From NCBI GenBank assembly GCA_003222535.1, contig QHWJ01000228.1:1-45467 (forward strand): DNA of 45,467 nt. Direction: 5' to 3'. This DNA comes from Acidobacteriota bacterium. GTDB taxonomy: Bacteria > Acidobacteriota > Vicinamibacteria > Vicinamibacterales > CAVVIG01. Shown here one piece after another: positions 33,668 through 41,954 of this stretch. How positions within the stretch are numbered: the first letter of the stretch is position 1; each line of letters starts with the position of its first letter. The translations under genes were made by a program, and so were the position numbers. The notes below the pieces were generated by a model, which saw only the letters and a list, made by a program, of their open reading frames with translations, made no database searches and had not been told where the DNA came from.

Positions 33668-36289
33668 TCAGCTCGGACCAGCTTCGTACCCGCGGACGAG
33701 AATCTCCGTCGGGTCGCCCACCGACGACTCGAAGGCTTGCACGCGCAGCGCGGATTTCAGATCGGCCTCGACAATCGGCATCAACGCCACGGTCGTCTCG
33801 TCGGCTTTCACCGTCACCTTCGCAATCGGCACCTTGAGCGGCTGCTTCGCCTCCGACCGCTGCTTTCGAACCTCGAACAGCACCTCGGTCGACCACTGGT
33901 ACATACGCTCGTCGAGGGTCGCCGGCGGTCCGCCGCCGACGAGCGCGTCGAGCTCCGCCGGGGTCGGCCACGGCGCGCGGTGGATCGAGCCTTCGCGCCA
34001 CCACGACCACACTTCTTCGGTGACGAAGGGAAGGAACGGCGCGAAGAGCCTGAGCATCACCGACAGCGCGGCGGCGAGCGCGTGGTTTGCCGAGCCCGCG
34101 CCGTCCGCGCCCTGGTCGCCGTAGCGTCTGCCTTTCACCAATTCCAGGTAATCGTCGCAGAAGCGCCAGAAAAACGTTTCCGTCCGCTGCAGGACGCGCG
34201 CGTAGTCGTACCCGTCGAACGCCTCGGTGACCTCGGCGACGAGCGCCGACAGATTGCGGATCATCGCGCGATCGACCGGCGCCGTGATCCGGCCTTGCGG
34301 CTCGGCCGCCGCGAGCGCGAACCTCGAGGCGTTCAGAATCTTGATCGCGAGCCGGCGGCCGACCCGCATCTGGCCGGGGTCGAAGGCGGTGTCGGTCCCC
34401 GGACGCCCGCTGGCCGCCCAGTACCGGACGCCGTCGGACCCGTGCTCCTGGAGGAGTGCGAGCGGCGTCACCACGTTGCCCTTCGACTTCGACATCTTCT
34501 TACGGTCGGGATCGAGAACCCAGCCGGAAATCGCGGCGTGCGCCCACGGCACCGAGTCGTGCTCGATGTGCGCGCGCAGGACCGAAGAAAAGAGCCACGT
34601 GCGAATGATGTCGTGCGCCTGGGGACGCAAGTCCATCGGGAATGTCCGGCTGAAGAGATCCGCTTCGTCCGGCCAGCCGCAGACGATATACGGCGAGAGC
34701 GACGAGGTGGCCCACGTGTCCATGACGTCGGGGTCGCCAGCGAAGCCGCCCGCGACGCCGCGCTGATCGGTACGATAGCCCGGCGGCACGTCGGTCGATG
34801 GGTCGACCGGCAACTGGTCCTCGCGCGCCGCGATCGGACGGTCGTAATCCAGGCGGCCCAGATCGCTCATCGGATACCAGACCGGGAACGGCACGCCGAA
34901 GAACCGCTGACGGCTGACGCACCAGTCGCCGTTCAGCCCGTTCACCCAGTTTTCGTAACGCGTTTGCATGTACTCCGGGTGCCATTTCAGCTGGCGGCCC
35001 CGCGCGATCAGCGCCTCGCGGAGCTCGATGGTCTTGAAGAACCATTGCCGGCTGGTGACGATTTCGAGCGGCCGGTCGCCCTTTTCATAGAACTTCACGG
35101 CGTGGGTGATCGCCCGCGGCTCGCCGACCAGATCGCCGCTCTCGCGCAGGTGCTCCACGATCTTCTGCCGTGCCTTCGCCGCCGGCAGGTGCGCGAGATT
35201 GTCGTAGACACGCTGCGCGCGATCGGCGTCGGTTGATTCCCAGCCCGGCGCACCCCACGTCACCTCCCGCATCGTGCCGTCGGCTTGAATCACGGCGCGC
35301 ACCGGCAGGTTCAGCTCGCGCCACCACGTGACGTCGGTGATGTCGCCGAATGTGCAGATCATGGCGATGCCGCTGCCTTTTGCCGGATCGGCAAGCGCAT
35401 GCGCCTTCACCGGCACGCGCACACCGAAGAGCGGCGTCACCACGTCCGTGCCAAAGAGCGATTGATACCGCTCATCGTCGGGATGCGCAACGAGTGCGAC
35501 GCAGGCGGGAATCAGCTCCGGCCGCGTTGTATCGATTTCGATGGTCCGGCCCAGGGGGGACGCCACATCAGACGGGAGCCCGAATTTGATCCGGTGGTAG
35601 GCGCCAGGCATCTCGCGATCCTCGAGCTCGGCCTGCGCGACCGCGGTCTTGAAATCGATGTCCCAGAGCGTCGGTGCCTCCACTTGATACGCGAGGCCGC
35701 GCTTCAGCAGGTGGAGAAACGCGAGCTGCGAGACGCGCTGCGCGCGCCTGCCGATCGTCGCGTAGGTCATCGACCAGTCGACCGACAACCCCAGGGTCTT
35801 CCAGAGCTGCTCGAAGGCCTTCTCGTCTTCCGCCGTCAGCCGCGCACAGAGCTCGATGAAGTTCGGGCGCGACACCGACACCGGCGGCTTGGGCGGCTGC
35901 GGCGGCGGCTTGAACGACGGATCGTAGGGCAGCGACGGGTCGCACCGCACGCCGTAGTAGTTCTGCACGCGGCGCTCGGTCGGCAGACCGTTGTCGTCCC
36001 ATCCCATCGGATAAAACACCGCCCTGCCGCGCATGCGATGGAACCGGGCGACCACGTCGGTGTGCGTGTACGAGAAGACGTGGCCGACGTGCAACGATCC
36101 GCTGACCGTCGGCGGCGGCGTGTCGATCGAGAAGACCTCCGCGCGCGGTCGCGTGCGGTCGAACCGGTAGACGCCGGACTCTTCCCAGCGCGGCATCCAC
36201 CTGGCCTCCAGCCCCTCGAGGGCCGGCTTGTCAGGCAGCCGCAGACGAGCGGGATCCAGGCTCGTCAGCGGCGGCGGCGGCTGCGGCAT
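33668..36289 (-). CDS. valS: Valyl-tRNA synthetase, archaeal-like short form
   Basis: 873 residues. HIGH variant HVGH in TVSGSLHVGHVFSYTHTDVVAR and KMSKS in RKKMSKSKGNVV, with the editing domain between (IEIDTTRPELIPACVALVAHP) and an anticodon domain at the C-terminus. The segment WDDNGLPTERRVQNYYGVRCDP, and the lack of the long C-terminal coiled-coil arm seen in E. coli ValRS, match the archaeal/eukaryote-like ValRS found in some bacterial phyla. I infer ancient transfer or lineage inheritance. It is first in valS-nadC-birA-coaX. The region upstream of its ATG is an octamer hairpin. Confidence 0.94.
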   Translation of the reverse strand: MPQPPPPLTSLDPARLRLPDKPALEGLEARWMPRWEESGVYRFDRTRPRAEVFSIDTPPPTVSGSLHVGHVFSYTHTDVVARFHRMRGRAVFYPMGWDDNGLPTERRVQNYYGVRCDPSLPYDPSFKPPPQPPKPPVSVSRPNFIELCARLTAEDEKAFEQLWKTLGLSVDWSMTYATIGRRAQRVSQLAFLHLLKRGLAYQVEAPTLWDIDFKTAVAQAELEDREMPGAYHRIKFGLPSDVASPLGRTIEIDTTRPELIPACVALVAHPDDERYQSLFGTDVVTPLFGVRVPVKAHALADPAKGSGIAMICTFGDITDVTWWRELNLPVRAVIQADGTMREVTWGAPGWESTDADRAQRVYDNLAHLPAAKARQKIVEHLRESGDLVGEPRAITHAVKFYEKGDRPLEIVTSRQWFFKTIELREALIARGRQLKWHPEYMQTRYENWVNGLNGDWCVSRQRFFGVPFPVWYPMSDLGRLDYDRPIAAREDQLPVDPSTDVPPGYRTDQRGVAGGFAGDPDVMDTWATSSLSPYIVCGWPDEADLFSRTFPMDLRPQAHDIIRTWLFSSVLRAHIEHDSVPWAHAAISGWVLDPDRKKMSKSKGNVVTPLALLQEHGSDGVRYWAASGRPGTDTAFDPGQMRVGRRLAIKILNASRFALAAAEPQGRITAPVDRAMIRNLSALVAEVTEAFDGYDYARVLQRTETFFWRFCDDYLELVKGRRYGDQGADGAGSANHALAAALSVMLRLFAPFLPFVTEEVWSWWREGSIHRAPWPTPAELDALVGGGPPATLDERMYQWSTEVLFEVRKQRSEAKQPLKVPIAKVTVKADETTVALMPIVEADLKSALRVQAFESSVGDPTEILVRGYEAGPS

Positions 36290-36308
36290 CAGAAGATCGT
36301 ATACAGAA

Positions 36309-36413
36309 ATTGGTGAGTTGGCGAATTGGTGAGTTGGCGAATTGGTGAGTTGGTGAATTCCAAGTCACCAAGTCACCAAGTCACCAAGTCACCAACTCAC
36401 CAAGTCACCAACT
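36309..36413. repeat. Octamer arrays in inverted arrangement between receiver gene and valS
   Basis: Left arm (36309-36358): GAATTGGTGAGTTGGC units (2 x 8 bp). Right arm (36361-36413): CAAGTCAC octamers, the complementary sense. The arms can form a ~45-bp imperfect stem. The right arm ends exactly at the stop codon (TAG, 36412-36414) of the receiver gene. Confidence 0.85.
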
Positions 36414-37635
36414 ATTTCAAAGAAGCCTTGATCCGCTCGATCTCTTCGAGCACGAGGCGTTCGGCGACTTTCGTGATGATGTCGGCCACCGTTTCGCGGA
36501 CGACCTGGTCGGAGAGGCGATCGAGGACGCGGTGGGTGACCTCCTCGATGAGGTCCTCGGCGACAACCGGGGCCGAGGGCGCCGGCGCCGGCCAGGCAGG
36601 CGCGATCGGGGGCGACGGCTCGCCCTGTTCGGCGGCGAGGAGGGCGGCGAAGGCATCGGCGAGCGACGGCAATTCCACTGGCTTCGCCGCAGACCACGCG
36701 GGCCGAGACGCAACAGGTGCCGCGAGTGCAGGATGCCCGGCACGTGCGACCCATTCGGGAGATGCGACGGATGACGGGGGGGCGGCCGGCTCAAACGGTG
36801 CGACCCATTCGAACGTCGCAGCCGTCTCGAACGGTACGGCGGCTGCAGGCGTTGTGGCCTGGACGGCAGGTGACGCCGACGCGTACGAGAGCGGGAGATC
36901 CGGCGGCGTCTCGGCAGCCGTCACGGGTGCCGGCGGTTCCCACCACTCGGTCGCCGGAGCCGGCAGGTCCCACGACTCCGTCGCGGGCGTCGCCTCTCCT
37001 GGGGCAGGGCCGAACCAGTTGATTTCGAGGTCGGCCGCCGGCGACGACGATGGGGCAGGTTGCGACGGCGCGGGCGGGGGAGCACCTGCTGACAGGTTCG
37101 AAAACGCGGCATCGAGGCGATCGAAATAGTCGTCGAGCTCCCCGGGAGGCGACGGCGCAGGCGACGGAGGCGGCGGCAACCCGGCAAACGACTGGTCGAC
37201 GAGCGTATGATCGCCAGGCGTGGTCAGAGGCGCCGCGATATCGTTGTCGAGCGACGGCGGCACACGGTTCCTGGCCAGCAACTCCTTGACGCGGCCGATC
37301 ACCAGCTGCGGCTCGAATGGCTTGGCGAGCACCCCGTCGCACCCCGCGGCGGCGGCGCGCTCCTGATCGACGGGCTCGAATGCACCCGTCAGCAGGACAA
37401 CCGGAATGTGCGCCAGCTTCGGTGACTCGTGCATGTACTGCGCCACTTCGTAGCCGTTGCGGCCGGGCATCCCGATGTCGGCCAGCACGATGTCCGGCGG
37501 CGAGGCCTCGAGCCGCTCGATCGCCTGGTCACCGTCGCTGACGGCGATCACCTGCACGTCCTCGTCGGCAAACGTCAGCTCGATGACCCTCTGGATGGTG
37601 ACGCTGTCGTCCGCAAGAAGAAGGGTGTACGGCAC
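36412..37635 (-). CDS. Response regulator with long disordered linker and helical C-terminus
   Basis: 407 residues from GTG 37635 ((M)PYTLLLADDSVTIQRV). The receiver domain (1-120) has the acidic pair D9/D10, phospho-acceptor Asp53 (VLADIGMPGRNG) and Lys105 (VLAKPF). Residues ~125-345 are Pro/Ala/Ser-rich with repeated W/F-x-P patterns, probably disordered. The C-terminal ~45 residues (LIEEVTHRVLDRLSDQVVRETVADIITKVAERLVLEEIERIKASLK) form amphipathic helices like those at the C-terminus of some delta-proteobacterial receivers (FrzS-like), and loosely PopZ. There is no DNA-binding domain, so it probably acts by protein interaction in polarity or motility; that is inferred. The open frame above GTG 37635 has no conserved sequence. 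Confidence 0.82.
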   Translation of the reverse strand: MPYTLLLADDSVTIQRVIELTFADEDVQVIAVSDGDQAIERLEASPPDIVLADIGMPGRNGYEVAQYMHESPKLAHIPVVLLTGAFEPVDQERAAAAGCDGVLAKPFEPQLVIGRVKELLARNRVPPSLDNDIAAPLTTPGDHTLVDQSFAGLPPPPSPAPSPPGELDDYFDRLDAAFSNLSAGAPPPAPSQPAPSSSPAADLEINWFGPAPGEATPATESWDLPAPATEWWEPPAPVTAAETPPDLPLSYASASPAVQATTPAAAVPFETAATFEWVAPFEPAAPPSSVASPEWVARAGHPALAAPVASRPAWSAAKPVELPSLADAFAALLAAEQGEPSPPIAPAWPAPAPSAPVVAEDLIEEVTHRVLDRLSDQVVRETVADIITKVAERLVLEEIERIKASLK

Positions 37636-37691
37636 CTTGGCTCTATCGGCAGGGAGGCTCGTCCTGTGTAGGGGCCGACTTTGGCCGGCCA

Positions 37692-38093
37692 TTACACGCG
37701 GGCCCGAGTGTGGCTGTTGATGAAGCCGATGATCTCCGCCATCGGCGTCCCCGGCAGGAAGATCCCTTTGACGCCGATCTGATGGAGTGCGGGGATGTCC
37801 ACATCGGGAATGATGCCCCCAATCACGACGAGCACATCGTCGAGCCCCTTGTCCTTCAGGAGCTGCATGAGGCGGGGCGCGATGTGATTGTGCGCGCCGG
37901 ACAGAATCGACAGGCCGATGACGTCCGCGTCTTCCTGCAATGCTGCCGCGGCGATCATCTCGGGCGTCTGCCGGAGACCGGTGTAGATGACCTCCATGCC
38001 CGCATCGCGCAGCGCGCGCGCAATGACCTTGGCCCCGCGGTCGTGGCCATCGAGGCCAGGCTTCGCGATCACCACGCGAATTTTCTTAGCCAT
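37692..38093 (-). CDS. Methylmalonyl-CoA mutase, B12-binding small subunit
   Basis: 133 residues, a stand-alone cobalamin-binding domain with D15-G-H17-D-R-G20 (DxHxxG, His being the lower axial ligand), LSILSGAHN and GGIIPD. With the next gene it forms a two-subunit mutase converting (R)-methylmalonyl-CoA to succinyl-CoA. Its ATG is 34 nt after the large-subunit stop, and that gap consists of TGAGGGC heptamers. Epimerase and MeaB for the same pathway are at 2.5-3.6 kb. Confidence 0.93.
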   Translation of the reverse strand: MAKKIRVVIAKPGLDGHDRGAKVIARALRDAGMEVIYTGLRQTPEMIAAAALQEDADVIGLSILSGAHNHIAPRLMQLLKDKGLDDVLVVIGGIIPDVDIPALHQIGVKGIFLPGTPMAEIIGFINSHTRARV

Positions 38094-38131
38094 CAGCCCT
38101 TAGCCCTCAGCCCTCAGCCCTCAGCCCTCAA
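38094..38131. repeat. AGCCCTC heptamer array between the mutase subunit genes
   Basis: About five tandem AGCCCTC/AGCCCTT units (minus strand TGAGGGC). The mutase large-subunit stop TGA (38128-38130) is the TGA of the first heptamer. Because the period is 7, TGA recurs in all three frames. Confidence 0.88.
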
Positions 38132-39792
38132 ATGATGGGAACCTCTTCGTACTCGCCCCAGACGTCGCGCAGTGCGTCGCACATCTCGCCGACCGTCGCG
38201 TACGCGCGGACCGCGTCGAGGATGCGCGGCATGACGTTCTCCGTCGTCCGCGCGGCGGCGCGCAGCCCGTCGAGCGAGCGCGTCACGGCGTCGGTGTCGC
38301 GTGTCTGCTTCAGCGCGTCGAGCTTCGCCAGCTGCCGTTCGCCGGCCGAGTCGTCTATGTAGAGGATGGCAATCGGCGACTCGTCGGCGGCGGCGAGCTC
38401 GTTCACGCCGACCATGATCTTCTCCTTGCGTTCGAACGCCTGCTGGAAACGGTACGAGCTCTCGGCGATCTCGGTCTGCGGGAACCCACGCTCGATCGCT
38501 TCGACCATGCCGCCCATTCTGTCGATGGTGTCGAAATACGCGAGCGCGCCGTCTTCCATGTCCTTTGTCAGCTTCTCGATGAAGTAGGAGCCGCCCAGCG
38601 GATCGACCACGTTGGCGACGCCGCTTTCGTGGGCGATGATTTGCTGCGTGCGGAGCGCGAGCGTGGCGGCCCTGGCGGTCGGCAGCGCGAGCGCCTCGTC
38701 GAGTGAGTTCGTGTGGAGCGAGTTCGTGCCGCCGAGGACCGCCGAGAGCGCCTGCAACGCGGTGCGCACGACGTTGTTGTACGGCTGCTGTGCGGTGAGC
38801 GAGACGCCGGCGGTCTGGCTGTGGAACCGCAGCTTCCACGATCGCTCGTTCTTCGCGCCGAACCGATCGCGCAGCACCTCGGCCCAGATCTTCCGCGCCG
38901 CGCGGTACTTCGCGATCTCCTCGAAGAAGTCGCTGTGCGCGTTGAAGAAGAACGACATGCGCGGGACGAAGTCGTCCACGTCGAGCCCGGCGTCGACGCC
39001 CCACCTGACGTACTCGAGACCATCGCGCAGCGTGAACGCCAGTTCCTGCAGCGCCGTCGCGCCCGCTTCGCGGATGTGATACCCGCTCACCGAAATGGTG
39101 TTCCACCGCGGGACCCGCCGCGAGCAGAACGCGAAGATATCGGTGATGATCCGCATCGAGGGGCGCGGAGGGAAGATGTACTCCTTCTGCGCGATGAACT
39201 CCTTGAGGATGTCGTTCTGGATCGTGCCCGAGAGCGTCTTCCAGTCGGCGCCCTGCTTCTCGGCGACGACCAGGTACATCGCGAAGATGATCGCCGCCGG
39301 CGAGTTGATCGTCATCGACGTGGTGATGTCGGCGAGGCGGATGCTGTCGAACAGCGTCTCCATGTCGGCGAGCGATGTCACGTTCACGCCGCACTTCCCC
39401 ACCTCGCCGAGCGACAGTTCGTGGTCCGGATCGCGACCCATCAGGGTCGGCAGGTCGAAGGCGACGCTCAGACCGGTGCCGCCGGCTCTGAGCAGCGTCT
39501 TGTAGCGCTCGTTGGTGTCCTCCGGTGTCCCGAAGCCGGCAAACTGGCGCATCGTCCACAGCTTGCCGCGGTAGCCGGTCGGGTGGATACCGCGCGTGTA
39601 GGGAAAGTGGCCGGAGTCGTTGAGGTCGCGCGCGTAGTCGATGCCGGCGACGTCCTCGGGCGTGTAGAGCCGGTCGATCGGCCGGCCGGAAACCGTCGTG
39701 AAGGCCGCCGCGCGCTCAGGCGCTTTCTTCAGCGCCGGCTCCAGCGTCTCCCGCTCCCAGCGCTGCTTGCCGGTCTCAGTGGTCGTTCTCAC
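38128..39792 (-). CDS. Methylmalonyl-CoA mutase large subunit (alpha, N-terminal TIM barrel)
   Basis: 554 residues, the substrate-binding barrel without the B12 domain. It has [92 protein letters not shown] and [28 protein letters not shown]. The family includes methylmalonyl-CoA, isobutyryl-CoA and ethylmalonyl-CoA mutases; the mce/meaB genes in the window favour methylmalonyl-CoA. The start ATG at 39792 is followed by the expected basic leader. REPs and the RAYT lie upstream, between this gene and gdhA. Confidence 0.93.
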   Translation of the reverse strand: MRTTTETGKQRWERETLEPALKKAPERAAAFTTVSGRPIDRLYTPEDVAGIDYARDLNDSGHFPYTRGIHPTGYRGKLWTMRQFAGFGTPEDTNERYKTLLRAGGTGLSVAFDLPTLMGRDPDHELSLGEVGKCGVNVTSLADMETLFDSIRLADITTSMTINSPAAIIFAMYLVVAEKQGADWKTLSGTIQNDILKEFIAQKEYIFPPRPSMRIITDIFAFCSRRVPRWNTISVSGYHIREAGATALQELAFTLRDGLEYVRWGVDAGLDVDDFVPRMSFFFNAHSDFFEEIAKYRAARKIWAEVLRDRFGAKNERSWKLRFHSQTAGVSLTAQQPYNNVVRTALQALSAVLGGTNSLHTNSLDEALALPTARAATLALRTQQIIAHESGVANVVDPLGGSYFIEKLTKDMEDGALAYFDTIDRMGGMVEAIERGFPQTEIAESSYRFQQAFERKEKIMVGVNELAAADESPIAILYIDDSAGERQLAKLDALKQTRDTDAVTRSLDGLRAAARTTENVMPRILDAVRAYATVGEMCDALRDVWGEYEEVPII

Positions 39793-39817
39793 AGGGTTTC
39801 ATTATGACGTACGTGGC

Positions 39818-39880
39818 GTCCGGCTTCAGCCGGACCTGCGCGCGTGGACCTGTTGTCGTGGCGCCGGCTTCAGCCGGACC
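39818..39880. repeat. REP pair on the 3' side of the RAYT gene
   Basis: GTCCGGCTTCAGCCGGAC (39818-39835) and a second CCGGCTTCAGCCGG copy near 39864-39877, in the same orientation. The second copy abuts the RAYT stop codon (39880). Confidence 0.88.
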
Positions 39881-40374
39881 TACCTCGTCTCAGCGACCGC
39901 CTCCAACAACTCCCTCAGTGCAACCACACACGAGCCAACGAATGGGTAGTCCGCGGGCTGCGAGACGAGTCCCGCTCTGACCGGATTAGCAACGATGTAC
40001 CGCGCGACGACGAGCGTCGCTTCATCGCTGCGCAGTACGCGTTCGAAGCAGTATCGCTGCCACAACTTCTCTTTCTCGTATTGCCGCGAGTAGTAGAAGC
40101 CAGAGTACTGCTTTGCACGAAAAATAAACCGCGTGCAATCCGAATCGTCGGATGCGCCTTGAATCAGCAGATGAACATGATCTGGCATGAAGCAGTACGC
40201 GAGAATCTCAAAGCGTTCTTCAGCAGCAGCGCGCAAAAACTGCCTCAGAGTGAGATCAACGACATCCTGCTTCACGAAGCGCTGTTTCCGCTCGAAGGTG
40301 CAGAATCTAATGGAGTACCGATGCGTTCCCATGTAGTCGAACGTTTTCAATCGCTCGGGATGACCAGGAGGCAC
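39880..40374 (-). CDS. REP-associated tyrosine transposase (RAYT, Y1 HUH)
   Basis: 164 residues, single-domain Y1 transposase of the TnpA-REP type. HUH motif at His66/His68 (FMPDHVHLLIQG), with the likely catalytic Tyr126 in LVVARYIVANPVRAGLV. RAYTs cut single-stranded REP hairpins and are thought to drive REP dispersal. REPs lie on both sides (39818-39880 and 40438-40495), making a unit. The start may be ATG 40374 or ATG 40332 (MGTHRYSIRF), which fits the usual first strand better. Local GC is lower than in neighbouring genes, in line with a mobile origin. It appears intact. Confidence 0.9.
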   Translation of the reverse strand: MPPGHPERLKTFDYMGTHRYSIRFCTFERKQRFVKQDVVDLTLRQFLRAAAEERFEILAYCFMPDHVHLLIQGASDDSDCTRFIFRAKQYSGFYYSRQYEKEKLWQRYCFERVLRSDEATLVVARYIVANPVRAGLVSQPADYPFVGSCVVALRELLEAVAETR

Positions 40375-40437
40375 GGCGGACGGATGAGCAAGCGGCAGGC
40401 CATAGAGTCCGGTTACAGTCAGTCACGACACGCGAGG

Positions 40438-40495
40438 GTCCGACTGAAGTCGGACGCCACGCGCGCAGGCGAAGGTCCGACTCAGGCGGAACGAC
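40438..40495. repeat. REP pair on the 5' side of the RAYT gene
   Basis: Perfect palindrome GTCCGACTGAAGTCGGAC (40438-40455) with compensated stem changes against the 39818 copy (G-C to A-T at one pair), then a degenerate GGTCCGACTCAGGCGGA (about 40474-40491). Together with the other side it flanks the RAYT gene. 40375-40623 has no other gene. Confidence 0.85.
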
Positions 40496-40623
40496 CACCA
40501 CAGATGCCCGGCGTCATCCGGACCTAACGATCAGCGCGTCAACGACTTGCGCTCGCCTCGCTTGACTAGCCGGCGCGGCGCACGATAGGCTGGCCCGTTT
40601 GACCAGGACCGACTGGGAGCGTC

Positions 40624-41880
40624 ATGGCGGCTACTAACGGATCGATCTTCGGTGCCATGCTCCAGGAGTTCGACGGGGCGGCCCGCATTCTCAATCTCGA
40701 GCCCGGCATCTGGAAAATCCTCACCCATCCCAAGCGTCAAATCACCGTCTCCTGTCCCATCCAGATGGACAACGGGGAGATCGAAGTCTTCACCGGGTAC
40801 CGCGTGCAGTACAACATCACGCTCGGCCCGGCGAAGGGCGGCATCCGGTATCACCCCGGCGTGACGCTCGATGAAGTGACCGCGCTCGCGGCCTGGATGA
40901 CGTGGAAGTGCGCCGTCGCGCACATTCCGTTCGGCGGCGGCAAGGGCGGGGTCATCTGCGACCCGACGAAGATGTCCAAGCGCGAGATCGAAGCGCTGAC
41001 ACGCCGCTACGTCGCCGAGATCGTCGATGCAATCGGCCCCGAAAAGGACGTCCCGGCGCCCGACGTCAACACCAACGCGCAGATCATGGCGTGGGTGATG
41101 GACACCTATTCCATGCACGTCGGCCACACGACGACGTCGGTCGTCACGGGCAAACCGGTGGAGCTGGGCGGATCGCTCGGGCGGCGCGAGGCGACCGGGC
41201 GCGGCCTGATGATCGCCACGCGCGAATCGGCCAGACACGTCGGCTTCGACATCAAGGGCGCCACCGTCGCGATTCAGGGGTTCGGTAATGTCGGCTCGGT
41301 GTCAGCCGACCTCCTCATGAGGGAAGCCGGCGCGATCATCGTCGGCGTCGTCGACTGGAAAGGCGGCGTGTTCAACGCGAAGGGGCTCGACGTCCCGAAG
41401 CTCATCGAGTACGCCCAGCAGCACCACACCGTCGACGGCTTCCCGGGTGCCGACCCCCTGAATTGCGAGAACCTGTTCAAGCTCGACGTGGACGTCCTGA
41501 TTCCCGCGGCGCTCGAGAATCAGATCACCATGGACAACGCGCCGGCGATTCGCGCGAAGGTCATCATCGAAGGCGCGAACGGACCAACCACACCCGACGC
41601 GAATCGCCACCTGCACGACCGCGGCGTCTTCATCGTGCCCGACATTCTCGCGAACAGCTCCGGCGTCACCACGTCGTACTTCGAGTGGGTGCAGGATCGG
41701 TACGGCTACTTCTGGACGGAAAAGGAAGTCAACGAACGGCTGGAGGCGAAGATGTGCGAGGCGTTCGGCGCCGTGCTGCAGACCTCGCTGAAATACAAGG
41801 TCGACATGCGCACCGCCGCGTACATCGTCGCCATCAACCGGGTGGCGATCGTGACACGGATGCGCGGCATGTACGCCTGA
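40624..41880 (+). CDS. gdhA: Glutamate dehydrogenase
   Basis: 418 residues, hexameric Glu/Leu/Phe/Val dehydrogenase family; interconverts glutamate and 2-oxoglutarate with ammonia. The substrate domain has GPAKGGIRYHPGVTLDEV with the catalytic Lys near VAHIPFGGGKGGVICDP. The NAD domain has VAIQGFGNVGSVSADLL. A GGGAG Shine-Dalgarno lies ~6 nt before ATG 40624. NAD versus NADP use is not certain from the motif. It is separated from the RAYT by ~250 nt and faces the VWFA genes convergently. Confidence 0.95.
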   Translation: MAATNGSIFGAMLQEFDGAARILNLEPGIWKILTHPKRQITVSCPIQMDNGEIEVFTGYRVQYNITLGPAKGGIRYHPGVTLDEVTALAAWMTWKCAVAHIPFGGGKGGVICDPTKMSKREIEALTRRYVAEIVDAIGPEKDVPAPDVNTNAQIMAWVMDTYSMHVGHTTTSVVTGKPVELGGSLGRREATGRGLMIATRESARHVGFDIKGATVAIQGFGNVGSVSADLLMREAGAIIVGVVDWKGGVFNAKGLDVPKLIEYAQQHHTVDGFPGADPLNCENLFKLDVDVLIPAALENQITMDNAPAIRAKVIIEGANGPTTPDANRHLHDRGVFIVPDILANSSGVTTSYFEWVQDRYGYFWTEKEVNERLEAKMCEAFGAVLQTSLKYKVDMRTAAYIVAINRVAIVTRMRGMYA

Positions 41881-41883
41881 AAA

Positions 41884-41937
41884 ACGGGGACGGGGACTCG
41901 GGGACTCGGGACTCGGGCCGGCGGCGGTATTACCGCC
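41884..41937 (+). terminator. Heptamer repeat plus short hairpin between gdhA and VWFA gene
   Basis: GGGGACT/GGGACTC heptamers (41884-41916), then GGCGGTA-T-TACCGCC (41923-41937). The hairpin follows the gdhA stop by ~43 nt and lies between convergent genes. No T-run, so intrinsic termination is only possible. Confidence 0.5.
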
Positions 41938-41954
41938 CGAATCCTGAACCCCCG

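Noticed and set aside
37692-39880. Cobalamin riboswitch near the mutase genes
   Set aside because: The upstream region of the large subunit (39793-39880) holds only REPs, with no B12-box-like sequence or room for the fold.
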